Shown here: positions 51,066 to 60,141 of the stretch, in pieces
Layout of the letters: the number at the start of each line of letters is the position of its first letter
How positions within the stretch are numbered: the first letter of the stretch is position 1
Source: Ruminococcaceae bacterium OttesenSCG-928-A16
GTDB lineage: Bacteria; Bacillota; Clostridia; Oscillospirales; Ruminococcaceae
DNA length: 64,000 nucleotides
Direction: 5' to 3'
Assembly (NCBI GenBank): GCA_030267215.1
Contig: JAJDJP010000001.1
Coordinates: 186,001 to 250,000 of the forward strand
The notes under the pieces: generated by a model
What the model was told of the DNA's origin: nothing
Seen by the model: the letters and a program-made list of their open reading frames with translations, nothing else
Databases searched by the model: none
Made by a program: the position numbers and the translations under genes

Positions 51066-53228
51066 ATGGAAAAACATAAAACACTAACCTACCCCCAGCT
51101 GCGGCAGTTGGCGGTAGAATCTGGCCGAAATTATAATTTAGAAATGCTGGACAAGGCCTATAACCTTGCCAACGATGCCCATGAAGGGCAAATGCGCCGC
51201 TCGGGAGACCCTTACATCTCTCACCCGGTTTCGGTGGCAGCCCTGCTGTTAGATTTAGGGCTGGACACCGAGTGCCTGGCGGCGGCCCTGCTGCACGATG
51301 TGGTGGAGGATACCACTATTGCGCTGGAAAAAATTAGTGCCGAATTTGGAGAAGACGTGGCCCTTTTGGTAGATGGTGTTACCAAGCTGGGGCGTATCAC
51401 TTTTTCTAGCGTAGAGGAACAACAGGCCGAAAACTTGCGCAAAATGTTGCTTGCCATGAGCAAAGACGTGCGTGTGATGCTAATAAAATTGTGCGATAGA
51501 TTGCACAATATGCGCACGGCCGATGCTTGGGAAGAACAAAAACGACGTGACAAAGCGCTAGAAACCATGGAGGTGTATGCCCCCATTGCCCACCGGCTGG
51601 GTATTTCTAACATTAAAGAAGAGCTGGAAGATTTAAGCCTGTATTACCTGGACCCTATTGGTTACCAAGAAATTGTGGACCTGATTGGCCAAAAAACCGA
51701 GGCCTTACAGTTTATTCAAAGCATTGCCGATGTGATAAACCAGCGGCTGGAAGAAAACAGCCTAACCAAGGGCGTAATACGCAGCCGGGTAAAAAGTGTG
51801 TACAGCCTGTACCGCAAAATGTTTATTCAAAACCGAAATTTTGAAGAAATTTACGACACCTATGCCATTCGTATTATTTTAGATACTATCCCGGAGTGTT
51901 ATACGGCGCTTGGGGTTATCCACGATATGTACCGCCCGCTGCCCAACCGGTTTAAAGATTATATCTCGATGCCCAAACCCAACATGTACCAAAGCCTGCA
52001 CACCACGGTGATAGACCATGGCGGCATTGCGTTTGAAGTGCAAATACGCACCCACGAGATGGAGCAGCTGGCCGAATACGGTGTTGCCGCCCACTGGAAA
52101 TACAAAGCGGGTGTGCAAGGGCAAGACAAACTGGAAGAGCGCCTTGCTTGGGTGCGCCAATTGCTGGAAAGCCAGCGAGACAGCGACGATGGCGGCGATT
52201 TGTTACGTGATATCAAAAGCGAATTGCTGCCCGAAGAGGTGTTTGTTTTTACCCCTAAAGGCGACGTAATAGACCTGCCAAGCGGCGCCACCGTAATAGA
52301 TTTTGCCTACGCCATACACAGCGCGGTGGGCAACCGAATGACCGGTGCCAAGGTAAATGGCCGCATTGTGCCTATAGACCATAAGGTGGTAACTGGCGAA
52401 GTAATAGAGGTGCTTACCGGCCCCCAAAACAAAGGCCCCAGCCGAGACTGGCTGAACATTGTTACCACCAGCGAAGCCAAAAGCAAAATACGCAACTGGT
52501 TTAAAAAAGAGCGCAAAGAAGAAAATATAGAAGAGGGCAAAGCCGCGCTGGATAAAGAACTGCGGCGCAACCAAATTTCGATACCGCAGGAAGAGTATGA
52601 AGAATTTATGGAAACGGTGGCCCGCCGCCAGCGGTTAAATACAGCCGAAGAAATGTACGCCGCGCTGGGGTATGGTGGCATACACCTTGCCCGCTTAATG
52701 CCCAAAATAAAAGATGAATACTTGAAACTGGTGAAAACCAGCGACCCGGTAGAAACCTTTAGCATCCCCGAGCCAAAGCAGCAAAAGGCCAGCGAGGGTG
52801 TAATTGTAGAAGGGATGGACAACGTACTTATTAAGTTTGCCAAATGCTGCAACCCCCTGCCAGGAGACCCCATTGTTGGCTTTATTACCCGTGGGTTTGG
52901 TTTGTCTATCCATAAAACCGATTGCCGCAATGCGCACGAGGCCGATACTTCTCCACGTTGGGTGCGGGCACACTGGGCTGAAGAGGTGAAAGAGAGCTTT
53001 AGCTCTACCCTAGAAATTACCGCACTGGACCGTGACCGACTGTTTGCCGATGTATCGGGCTTGCTTGCCGATATGCGTGTGCCGCTGTACTCTATTAATG
53101 CCCGCGGCACCGCCGACGGCCGTGCCGCCATGACAATACGAATTGGCATACAAAATACCGAGCATTTGAACAACGTGATTGCGAGGTTGCGCAAAATAAA
53201 AAACATCATCGATATCCAAAGGAGTTAA
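51066..53228 (+). CDS. relA: Bifunctional (p)ppGpp synthetase/hydrolase
   Basis: Controls the stringent response. In 720 residues: HD hydrolase domain (about 45-200; LLHDVVEDT, KLCDRLHNMRT), RelA/SpoT synthetase domain (about 235-350; DYISMPKPNMYQSLHTTVI), TGS domain (about 390-450; EEVFVFTPKGDVIDLPSGA), a helical/zinc-finger region (KCCNPLPGDPIVGFITRG) and a C-terminal ACT domain. Both catalytic domains look intact. It begins two bases after the recJ stop. Confidence 0.96.
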   Translation: MEKHKTLTYPQLRQLAVESGRNYNLEMLDKAYNLANDAHEGQMRRSGDPYISHPVSVAALLLDLGLDTECLAAALLHDVVEDTTIALEKISAEFGEDVALLVDGVTKLGRITFSSVEEQQAENLRKMLLAMSKDVRVMLIKLCDRLHNMRTADAWEEQKRRDKALETMEVYAPIAHRLGISNIKEELEDLSLYYLDPIGYQEIVDLIGQKTEALQFIQSIADVINQRLEENSLTKGVIRSRVKSVYSLYRKMFIQNRNFEEIYDTYAIRIILDTIPECYTALGVIHDMYRPLPNRFKDYISMPKPNMYQSLHTTVIDHGGIAFEVQIRTHEMEQLAEYGVAAHWKYKAGVQGQDKLEERLAWVRQLLESQRDSDDGGDLLRDIKSELLPEEVFVFTPKGDVIDLPSGATVIDFAYAIHSAVGNRMTGAKVNGRIVPIDHKVVTGEVIEVLTGPQNKGPSRDWLNIVTTSEAKSKIRNWFKKERKEENIEEGKAALDKELRRNQISIPQEEYEEFMETVARRQRLNTAEEMYAALGYGGIHLARLMPKIKDEYLKLVKTSDPVETFSIPEPKQQKASEGVIVEGMDNVLIKFAKCCNPLPGDPIVGFITRGFGLSIHKTDCRNAHEADTSPRWVRAHWAEEVKESFSSTLEITALDRDRLFADVSGLLADMRVPLYSINARGTADGRAAMTIRIGIQNTEHLNNVIARLRKIKNIIDIQRS

Positions 53229-53232
53229 AGCT

Positions 53233-53694
53233 ATGCGTGCTGTAGTGCAACGGGTAAGCTCGGCCAGTGTGGTAGTAAATGGCGGGGCGCCGCGCACCAT
53301 TGGCCCCGGTATTGTGGTGCTGCTGGGCGTGTGCACTACCGATACCACCAGCCTGTGTGCAAAACTGGCCGAAAAATGTGCCGGCCTGCGTATTTTTGAT
53401 GACGCAGATGGAAAACTAAACCTTTCGGCGGTAGACCTTGGGTATTCGGCGTTGGTGGTTAGCAATTTTACCCTGTATGGAGACACCAAAAAAGGCAAGC
53501 GCCCCTCGTTTACGGCGGCGGCCAAACCGCCTTTAAGCGTAAATTGTTATAACGAGTTTGTGGCCCAAATGCAAAAACAGGGCCTTAACCAGGTGCAAAC
53601 CGGTGCCTTTGGTGCCGATATGCAAATTACCCTGGTAAACGATGGCCCGGTTACGCTAATGCTGGATACGGAGGAATGGGGTGCTGCGCACTGA
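53233..53694 (+). CDS. dtd: D-aminoacyl-tRNA deacylase
   Basis: Removes D-amino acids mischarged on tRNA. The 153-residue protein has MRAVVQRVSSASV at the start, SNFTLYGDTKKGKRPSF for the SxxTLxxD motif and GAFGADMQITLVNDGPVT for the GFP/NxGPVT-type cross-subunit motif. It starts four bases after the rel stop with AAAGGAG before it. The last 17 coding bases belong to a repeat that recurs 91 bases downstream. Confidence 0.95.
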   Translation: MRAVVQRVSSASVVVNGGAPRTIGPGIVVLLGVCTTDTTSLCAKLAEKCAGLRIFDDADGKLNLSAVDLGYSALVVSNFTLYGDTKKGKRPSFTAAAKPPLSVNCYNEFVAQMQKQGLNQVQTGAFGADMQITLVNDGPVTLMLDTEEWGAAH

Positions 53695-53982
53695 CAGTTG
53701 GCTTGCGAAGCAAACAACTGGCAACCCGCCGCCACAGAACGCAGTGATGTGCTACGCGCGGTGGGGTGGGGGTGCTGCGCACTGACAGTTGGCTTGCGAA
53801 GCAAACAATCAATACTACTATTTGCTATAAAGATAGATGCCTTTCTAGCAAATGCTGCGGCAAGATACGCCGCAGCGCGTCTTGTGCAAAAATTCTGTCA
53901 AAAACACAGGAACATTTTTGATGAATTTTAGGATGGCAACCCGCCGCCACAGAACGCAGCGATGTGCTACACGCGGTGGGGG
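53678..53982. repeat. Cluster of partly duplicated repeats
   Basis: Unit A (40 bases, GGGGTGCTGCGCACTGACAG onward) occurs at 53678-53717 and again at 53769-53808, a 91-base tandem offset. Unit B (about 47 bases, beginning GGCAACCCGCCGCCACAGAA) occurs at 53720-53766 and at 53935-53982 with two differences. Unit A contains a stem (CAGTTG-GCTT-GCG-AAGC-CAACTG). No gene lies here. The first copy of A starts inside dtd. Confidence 0.85.
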
Positions 53983-54089
53983 ATAGCCCTCCATACGAAT
54001 ATCGGCAATTAAGTTTTTAAGGTGCAAAATGCAATTTCCACCATTTATTTACATAAGCAGCTAACTACTATTAAAAGGAGTGCATACCC

Positions 54090-54665
54090 ATGAGAATGAT
54101 CCACATTGTAGACGGCCCGCCACTATACACCAATTGCTTTTTGCTACTTGGCAACAATGGCCACGCTGCTGTAATAGACCCCGCCGCAAGCGCCCCCAGC
54201 TTTGAAGAGGCCCTTGCAGAAAATGGTGCAACCCTTACCCATATTTTGCTTACCCATGGCCACCCAGACCATATTACGTCGGTAGAGCCGCTGCGCCAAA
54301 AATATGGTGCCAAGCTATGCATGAACGAGGCCGATGCCCGGCAGTTTGGCCTAAACCCAGACGTTTTATTTACCGATGGCGGCAAAATACAAGTAGATGA
54401 TATGGAGTTTACCACCCTGTTTACCCCAGGGCACACACCCGGCAGTACCTGCATTGCCTGTGGCGATTGGCTGTTTACCGGCGACACCCTGTTTGCCGGC
54501 GACATTGGCCGTACCGACCTGCCCGGCGGAGATACCGCCCAAATGATGCAGAGCCTAAAAAAACTGTGCGATCTTGTGCAGGATAACCCCATGGTTTTGC
54601 CCGGGCACGAGGAATTTTCTACCATGAACAACGAAAAAATGAGCAACCCCTACCTGCGGTTTTAG
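54090..54665 (+). CDS. Metallo-beta-lactamase-fold hydrolase, GloB-like
   Basis: A 191-residue cytoplasmic hydrolase with the metal-binding motif THGHPDH (55-61), further ligands in TPGHTPGS, GDTLFAGDIGRTD and VLPGHEEFST. Proteins of this short GloB-like class follow rel-dtd in many clostridia; the natural substrate may be S-lactoylglutathione-like thioesters but is not established. AAAAGGAG precedes the ATG by eight bases or so. Confidence 0.88.
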   Translation: MRMIHIVDGPPLYTNCFLLLGNNGHAAVIDPAASAPSFEEALAENGATLTHILLTHGHPDHITSVEPLRQKYGAKLCMNEADARQFGLNPDVLFTDGGKIQVDDMEFTTLFTPGHTPGSTCIACGDWLFTGDTLFAGDIGRTDLPGGDTAQMMQSLKKLCDLVQDNPMVLPGHEEFSTMNNEKMSNPYLRF

Positions 54666-54795
54666 GGAAACAGTACGCAAAAAGAAGAACGATAGAATGA
54701 TTATTTGGCAGTGATAGAAAAAAGTTTGCATAATAAGCATTGCCAATGGTATAACCAAATTAATTTAGCAACATGTTAAGTGGGAGGTAGGCCAC

Positions 54796-55410
54796 ATGAA
54801 CATATTCAATCGTAAAGCAAAACGTGTTGCCGCATCTAAAAATATCCCTAAAGAAGATTATTTCATCAGCGCTTCGTTTGAATCGCATCGAAAACGTGTT
54901 GCAAGTAAATTGGCTGGTTTGCCAAAACAAACGCCGCCCGGATGGAGCGAGCGCACAGGCCTTGCCATAAGCGGTTTAACCTATGTTGCATTTGATGATG
55001 AATCTCGATATTTATTGATTGTATCTTCATCTGGCCGCGGCGTATTTGATTTGCAATTGGGGCAGATGGTTGCAAGAGATAAATCTACCAATGAAGACTG
55101 GCTAGATGAACAAAGGCTGTTATGCAATGGCATTGGCCCTATTCAAAACAAAAAATTAAGAATAACGGGCATTGGTGGCGGTGGGCTGCCCATTGGCACC
55201 AATAGGGGAGAAAGCCTTTTTGTTGCGGCGCCACACTTCCCGGCGTATGATGTGATCTACCAACCTAATCATCAAATGTGCTTGCACGAAAACAAAGATA
55301 AAGATTGTGTTGTTTTGTATAGTGGATATGTTAAATTTTGTGGGTTTTCGTGGGACGGAAACACAATGGTTGTAGTGGATGAAGATGTAAATGTTTGGAC
55401 TAGAAAATAA
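54796..55410 (+). CDS. Unrecognised 204-residue protein
   Basis: It starts at ATG 54796 with GGGAGG about eight bases before, and is a complete frame. The first 40 residues are basic (NRKAKRVAASKN), and the rest looks beta-rich with repeated strand-turn patterns such as TYVAFDDESRYLLIVSSSGRGVFDLQLG and VKFCGFSWDGNTMVVVDEDVNVW, suggestive of a few WD40/beta-propeller-like blades. No signal peptide, no cysteine motif. Base use is visibly more AT-rich (AAA, TTT, GAT, TTA) than neighbours. It lies between the MBL gene and hemZ, normally adjacent in clostridia, so it may have been acquired. Confidence 0.6.
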   Translation: MNIFNRKAKRVAASKNIPKEDYFISASFESHRKRVASKLAGLPKQTPPGWSERTGLAISGLTYVAFDDESRYLLIVSSSGRGVFDLQLGQMVARDKSTNEDWLDEQRLLCNGIGPIQNKKLRITGIGGGGLPIGTNRGESLFVAAPHFPAYDVIYQPNHQMCLHENKDKDCVVLYSGYVKFCGFSWDGNTMVVVDEDVNVWTRK

Positions 55411-55462
55411 AATGTGCAATTTAAATTTGCATCGATATCTAGGATTATCTAAAGAGGATTGA

Positions 55463-56914
55463 ATGGAAATACTGATAAAGGGCCTGCCCTCTGGCTACGA
55501 AATTGAACATTTGGCCCGCATTTTTTACCCCGGGATACCACTGCGCAAAACGGCGGCCAGCCGTGGGGCATTGGTGTATGCAAGGGCGGGTAAAACCCGC
55601 ATGGCCGTGGGGTTGCGTGCCGGCAAGGCCTGCCATGTTTGCACCGCAAGCCCACAGGCGGGGGTGCCGGCCAAACAGCAATTATCGGGCATGCTATACA
55701 CCTTGCTACAAGCCCAAACCGGGCAAAAACCACCCTGGGGCATGCTAACCGGGGTGCGGCCGGTAAACTTTTTGCGGCATGCACTGCAACATGGCAACGC
55801 CGCCGCCCAAACCGAACTGCTGGAAACCTACCACGTAAGCCAAGAAAAATACAATTTAGCACACGAGATTGTTTGCCGCCAGCAGCCGTTTTTGCAGGCA
55901 AGCGCCCCCCGCAGCTATAGCTTGTATGTGTCTATTCCATTTTGCCCCAGCCGTTGCTCGTACTGCAGCTTTGTTTCGCGCACGTTGCAAAGAGATACCG
56001 CCATTGTGCAGCCCTATTTAGAAGCATTGGAGCGTGAGATGGCACAGACAGCGCAGGTGGCCAAAACTTGCGGCCTTACGCTAGAAACCATTTATATTGG
56101 CGGTGGTACCCCCACGGCACTAACCCCGCCCCAGCTGCGCTTTTTGCTGCAAAGTGTGCAAAAACATTTTAATACCACTATAATAAAAGAATACACCGTG
56201 GAAGCTGGCCGGCCCGATTGCACCGATTACGAAAAGCTGGCCTTGCTTAAACAATTTGGGGTTAGCCGTATTTCTATTAACCCCCAAAGCATGCACAACG
56301 AAGTGCTAGCGGCCATAGGCCGCGGGCACACGGCGGCCGATATTGTGCGCTGTTTTGAAGATGCCCGCCGGGCAGGCCACCAAAATATTAATATGGATTT
56401 AATTGCCGGGTTGCCCAAAGATACCGAGCAGCGTTTTGCCAAAACTCTGCAAACCCTGCTGGCCCTTGCGCCCGAGAATATCACCATTCACACGCTAACG
56501 TTAAAGCGGGCCTCTAATATGGTAATCGAGCAGTCGGCAAGCGGCTCTTCGCCCGCCAACATGATAGCGGCGGCCTACCCGCAGCTATACCAGCATGGCT
56601 ATGTGCCGTATTACCTGTACCGCCAAAAAAATACCGTAGAAAATTTTGAAAACACAGGCTGGGCAAAACCTGGCACCGAAGGGCTTTACAATATTTTTAT
56701 TATGGAAGAAGCCCAAACGATTTTGGCCCTTGGGGCTGGCGCCTCTACCAAATTGGTGGCACCCGGTGGCCGCATACAGCGTGTGTATAACTATAAATAC
56801 CCAGCCGAATATTTGGAAGGGTTTAATGAAATACTGGCCCGCAAAAAAGGAGTGGAAGCATTTTATGCCGGCAATTTGGATACCCAAACGCCTGGTGGAC
56901 ATTGGGCTGATTAA
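55463..56914 (+). CDS. hemZ: Radical SAM coproporphyrinogen dehydrogenase HemZ
   Basis: A HemN-like radical SAM protein of 483 residues. After a 150-residue N-terminal domain (PWGMLTGVRPVNFLRHAL is diagnostic of HemZ) comes the iron-sulfur motif CPSRCSYCSF (C161, C165, C168), then YIGGGTPTALTP and NINMDLIAGLPKDTEQRF. Classic role is oxygen-independent oxidation in heme synthesis; in organisms without other hem genes it may act elsewhere. No other heme genes are in the window. It overlaps the next gene by 50 bases. Confidence 0.92.
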   Translation: MEILIKGLPSGYEIEHLARIFYPGIPLRKTAASRGALVYARAGKTRMAVGLRAGKACHVCTASPQAGVPAKQQLSGMLYTLLQAQTGQKPPWGMLTGVRPVNFLRHALQHGNAAAQTELLETYHVSQEKYNLAHEIVCRQQPFLQASAPRSYSLYVSIPFCPSRCSYCSFVSRTLQRDTAIVQPYLEALEREMAQTAQVAKTCGLTLETIYIGGGTPTALTPPQLRFLLQSVQKHFNTTIIKEYTVEAGRPDCTDYEKLALLKQFGVSRISINPQSMHNEVLAAIGRGHTAADIVRCFEDARRAGHQNINMDLIAGLPKDTEQRFAKTLQTLLALAPENITIHTLTLKRASNMVIEQSASGSSPANMIAAAYPQLYQHGYVPYYLYRQKNTVENFENTGWAKPGTEGLYNIFIMEEAQTILALGAGASTKLVAPGGRIQRVYNYKYPAEYLEGFNEILARKKGVEAFYAGNLDTQTPGGHWAD

Positions 56915-57788
56915 CACCGCCGCCCAACACCCCGCCAGCTTTATAAACCATTGCGAAATAGAATACGAAAGCAGGGTACTGGCCGCTGCTGCCGAAGCCC
57001 GCGAAAGTGGATGCAAGGTAATTATGCTTACGGGGCCTTCGGCCTCGGGCAAAACCACCACGGCACACAAACTTTCGGCGGCATTAAGTGCTGCGGGGGC
57101 GCACTCGGTAGTGGTTAGCTTAGATAATTTTTACCTGAACATTGACGACTACCCCCGCCTGCCCGATGGCACAAAGGACTACGAGAATATTACAGCGCTG
57201 GATATCGAGGAAATTCATCACTGCCTGCTGGAACTAATTGAGAACGGCGAGGCGGAATTTCCGGAGTTTGACTTTACCACCGAAATGCGAAAACCCGAGC
57301 GGTTGCCTGTTTCGCTGCAGGGGGGCGTGGTTATTGTAGAGGGCATTCATGCGCTAAACCCTATTCTTACCAATGTTTTGCCACAGGGTAGCGTGTATAA
57401 AATATATGCAGGCCTGCGCGAAGAGTATGCCTATGGCGGGCAGCGCTGCCTGCCCACAAGGGACATTCGGCTGGCACGCCGTATGGTGCGGGACGATAAG
57501 TTTCGTGGCTCGGCGCTGGACAGGACCATTGCCATGTGGCCCAACGTGTGCATAGGCGAGGATACTTACATAAAAGCCTACAAACCCTATGCAGATTTGT
57601 TGCTGGATACCTCATTCAGCTACGAAATATGCGTGCTGGCCCCCCTTGTAACAGCCTTAAAAGGCAAACTGGCCGGCCTGCCAGAAGGCACGGTGCTGGA
57701 CGATTTGGCCGAGCGCTTTGCCCACTGCACTCCGCTGCAAGAATCCATGATTCCACCGCAATCGATGTTGCGGGAATTTATAGGGTGA
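56865..57788 (+). CDS. Uridine kinase-like nucleoside kinase
   Basis: A P-loop kinase of the uridine kinase/phosphoribulokinase family: Walker A MLTGPSASGKTTTAHKL near residue 55, VVSLDNFYLNIDDYPR and VVIVEGIHALNPILT. The start is uncertain; ATG 56865 lies within the hemZ end with AAGGAG 12 bases before. The resulting 307 residues lack the N-terminal TGS/threonyl-tRNA-synthetase-like half found in the longer clostridial homologues (about 550 residues), so it is a short form. The phosphate acceptor is unknown. Confidence 0.8.
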   Translation: MPAIWIPKRLVDIGLINTAAQHPASFINHCEIEYESRVLAAAAEARESGCKVIMLTGPSASGKTTTAHKLSAALSAAGAHSVVVSLDNFYLNIDDYPRLPDGTKDYENITALDIEEIHHCLLELIENGEAEFPEFDFTTEMRKPERLPVSLQGGVVIVEGIHALNPILTNVLPQGSVYKIYAGLREEYAYGGQRCLPTRDIRLARRMVRDDKFRGSALDRTIAMWPNVCIGEDTYIKAYKPYADLLLDTSFSYEICVLAPLVTALKGKLAGLPEGTVLDDLAERFAHCTPLQESMIPPQSMLREFIG

Positions 57789-57832
57789 ACATGTTGTGTT
57801 TGCAAACTAAATTAAGAAAAGAGGAAATGCAG

Positions 57833-58192
57833 ATGGGAGATACAATGAACCGGATTTTTGAAGTTGCGGAACAGGTGGTGGATACTGCGGCTACCACAAC
57901 CCTTGCGGTTGTGGCAAAGGGCAAAAGTAAAATAGACAAATACAGCCTGCAAAACCGTTTGGCAAAAGCCCAGCGCCAGCTGGGTAAGCTGGTGTATACT
58001 CAGCAAAAAACCGGCGACGAAAACCCCAGCCTAATTGCCCTGTATGTGCAAGAAATTGACGAAATACAGGAGCAGCTGGAGTATTTTGCAAAACCCAAAG
58101 AAACCGTAGCAGTGCACACCTGCCCCGATTGCGGCGCGGGGGTTAAAAAGGATGCCATGTTTTGTGGCGGTTGCGGGCAAAAACTATCCTAG
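57833..58192 (+). CDS. Small zinc-ribbon protein
   Basis: A 119-residue protein, start ATG 57833 after AAGAGGAA. Residues 1-90 are helical with a coiled-coil-like stretch (NRLAKAQRQLGKLVYTQQ, EIDEIQEQLEYF) and the end is a zinc ribbon, CPDCGAGVKKDAMFCGGCG. Such proteins are common and uncharacterised in Firmicutes. It sits between the kinase and mazG in the same direction. Confidence 0.75.
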   Translation: MGDTMNRIFEVAEQVVDTAATTTLAVVAKGKSKIDKYSLQNRLAKAQRQLGKLVYTQQKTGDENPSLIALYVQEIDEIQEQLEYFAKPKETVAVHTCPDCGAGVKKDAMFCGGCGQKLS

Positions 58193-58376
58193 AGCCAAGA
58201 CTACGGTTATTTTAGGCCGCCCGAATGCTGTTTTTTTTGATAAAAAGCCCAAAAAGAGGTAAAAAACCATAAAAACCTCTTGAAAAAACCAACGGGATAG
58301 TATAGAATAAGGCAGTGGTTGTACATATGCAGCGTAAAGGCAGGCTTTTAGGCAGCTTTTTTTGTAAGGAGGCAGC

Positions 58377-59171
58377 ATGGAGTTTGAACGGAAAGACCAC
58401 TATGATATGCAAGACCTTTTGCGTATTGTACAGGTTTTACGTGCCCCCGGGGGCTGCCCGTGGGACCAAGCGCAAACTCATCAGTCTATCCGTGCCAATT
58501 TAATTGAGGAAACCTACGAGGTTGCCGATGCAATTGACGAGCAGGATGCTGCGCTGTTGTGCGAAGAGCTGGGAGATTTGCTGCTGCAAATTGTGTTGCA
58601 CACCCAAATGGAGCAAGAGGCCGGCACCTTTACCTTTGCAGATGTGTGCGATGGTATTTGCAAAAAACTGGTGTATCGTCACCCACATGTGTTTGGCAGT
58701 GTGCAGGTAAACAGCGCCGCCCAGGTTACCCAAAACTGGGAAGTGCTGAAGAATGCCGAAAAAGGCCGCCTAACCGCCGCCGATAGGCTAGAGAGTGTAC
58801 CCATAAGTTTGCCCGCCCTTATGCGCACCGTTAAGCTGCAAAAGCGTGCCGATGATTTTGGGTTTGGTTACCCCGAGGCCGCCATTGCCTTGGCCGACTT
58901 AAAAAGCGAAGTGGCCGAACTGGAAGAGGCGCTGGCAAAAGGGGAGAATATCCCGCACGAGATAGGGGATGTGTTGTTTAGCGCGGCCAATGTGGCAAGG
59001 CTTACCGGGCAAGATGCCGAAGAAGCCCTTACCCATTGCAACAGCCGTTTTACCGCCCGGGTAAAAATGGTGGAACAACTGGCCGAAAGCAAGGGCCATA
59101 CCCTGCAAGAACTTAACCCCGAACAACGGGATATTTTGTGGAAAGAGGCAAAGCAAAAGCTGCAAAAATAA
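58377..59171 (+). CDS. mazG: Nucleoside triphosphate pyrophosphohydrolase MazG
   Basis: Hydrolyses NTPs and dNTPs to monophosphates. The 264-residue protein has two MazG domains: [22 protein letters not shown] with [13 protein letters not shown], and a second around [31 protein letters not shown] is four bases before ATG. In Bacillus the related yabN also carries an N-terminal methylase domain, absent here. It leads the conserved block mazG-hup-rqcP-divIC-S1. Confidence 0.94.
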   Translation: MEFERKDHYDMQDLLRIVQVLRAPGGCPWDQAQTHQSIRANLIEETYEVADAIDEQDAALLCEELGDLLLQIVLHTQMEQEAGTFTFADVCDGICKKLVYRHPHVFGSVQVNSAAQVTQNWEVLKNAEKGRLTAADRLESVPISLPALMRTVKLQKRADDFGFGYPEAAIALADLKSEVAELEEALAKGENIPHEIGDVLFSAANVARLTGQDAEEALTHCNSRFTARVKMVEQLAESKGHTLQELNPEQRDILWKEAKQKLQK

Positions 59172-59242
59172 GCATATGCTTGCCGCATAATATTGTTGCC
59201 CTACAGAGTTTCTCTGTTAAATATTTTTGGAGGTATGACAAA

Positions 59243-59521
59243 ATGACTAAAAACGATTTGGTATCCCAGGTAGCCGGCATTGCCGAGCTTTCCAAGAAAG
59301 ATTCTGAAAAAGCAGTTAACGCAGTGCTGCAAGCTATTACCGGCGCCCTGAAAGCTGGCGATAAAGTTGCTCTAGTTGGTTTCGGCACCTTTGAAACCCG
59401 CAATCGTCCTGCCCGCAAAGGCCGCAATCCTCAAACCAAACAAGAAATTATGATTCCGGCAACTGTTGCCCCTGCTTTTAAAGCTGGCAAAGCCCTTAAA
59501 GAAGCTGTAGCGAAGAAATAA
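59243..59521 (+). CDS. hup: HU DNA-binding protein
   Basis: A 92-residue nucleoid protein. [20 protein letters not shown] and the DNA-binding arm [20 protein letters not shown] are typical. ATG 59243 has GGAGG about eight bases before. Codon choice is that of a highly expressed gene. A strong terminator follows. Confidence 0.96.
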   Translation: MTKNDLVSQVAGIAELSKKDSEKAVNAVLQAITGALKAGDKVALVGFGTFETRNRPARKGRNPQTKQEIMIPATVAPAFKAGKALKEAVAKK

Positions 59522-59530
59522 GATTCTACT

Positions 59531-59552
59531 AACAGCCGCTATATGCGGCTGT
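59531..59552 (+). terminator. Terminator after hup
   Basis: ACAGCCGC and GCGGCTGT pair around TATAT and are followed by TTTTTTTAT. Confidence 0.92.
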
Positions 59553-59653
59553 TTTTTTATACATAAAAAATATTTAACAAAAGGCAGGGCGCACCCCAAA
59601 AGGTGGGCAACAAAAACAACGATGGCCAACAACAAAAACCAAGAGGGAAAACC

Positions 59654-59896
59654 ATGAGAATTGATAAATTTATGAAGGTGTCGCGCTTAATTAAACGCCG
59701 CACAGTGGCTAACGAGGTTGCGGATGCCGGGAGAATTTCGGTGAATGGGCGGCCGGTTAAAGCCAGCTATAAGGTTAAAGTGGGCGATGAAATTGAGGTG
59801 GCATTTGGCAACCGCCTGCTAAAAGCCCGGGTACTGTCTTTAGATGTGCCGGTGGGCAAGGATATTGCACGCGAAATGTATGAAATGATAGAATAA
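59654..59896 (+). CDS. rqcP: S4-domain ribosome quality control protein RqcP
   Basis: An 80-residue S4 RNA-binding protein, MRIDKFMKVSRLIKRRTVANEV onward, matching YabO/RqcP, which binds stalled 50S subunits with RqcH to support alanine tailing. The start is ATG 59654 with GAGGGAAAACC before. Its place between hup and divIC is conserved in Firmicutes. In Bacillus yabP and yabQ follow; here there is no gene until divIC. Confidence 0.9.
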   Translation: MRIDKFMKVSRLIKRRTVANEVADAGRISVNGRPVKASYKVKVGDEIEVAFGNRLLKARVLSLDVPVGKDIAREMYEMIE

Positions 59897-60141
59897 ATTT
59901 TTGTTAAAACGTCTTAAGCATAAAAAAAAGAAGGTACGGTTTTGCGTATTTTGCGGTATTTTTTGCGTTAAAGCCCAAAAAAGCAGGTAAAATAGGGTTT
60001 TTAGTACAATAAGTGCTTGCAATACCGGTATAGGCTATTGTATAATTTAGGGGCAATAGCAAAAATGCAAATAGTGCGGCAAAGTGTGCGCCCGGCTAGG
60101 GCGTGCCTTGCTGGCGTAAAATACAATTGCGAGGATTAATT

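Noticed and set aside
53678..53982. Possible CRISPR array
   Set aside because: Only two copies of each unit, of unequal spacing and with mismatches; no cas genes.
54071..54646. 191-residue antisense frame over the MBL gene
   Set aside because: Mirror of a clear metallo-hydrolase; no start signal or family likeness.
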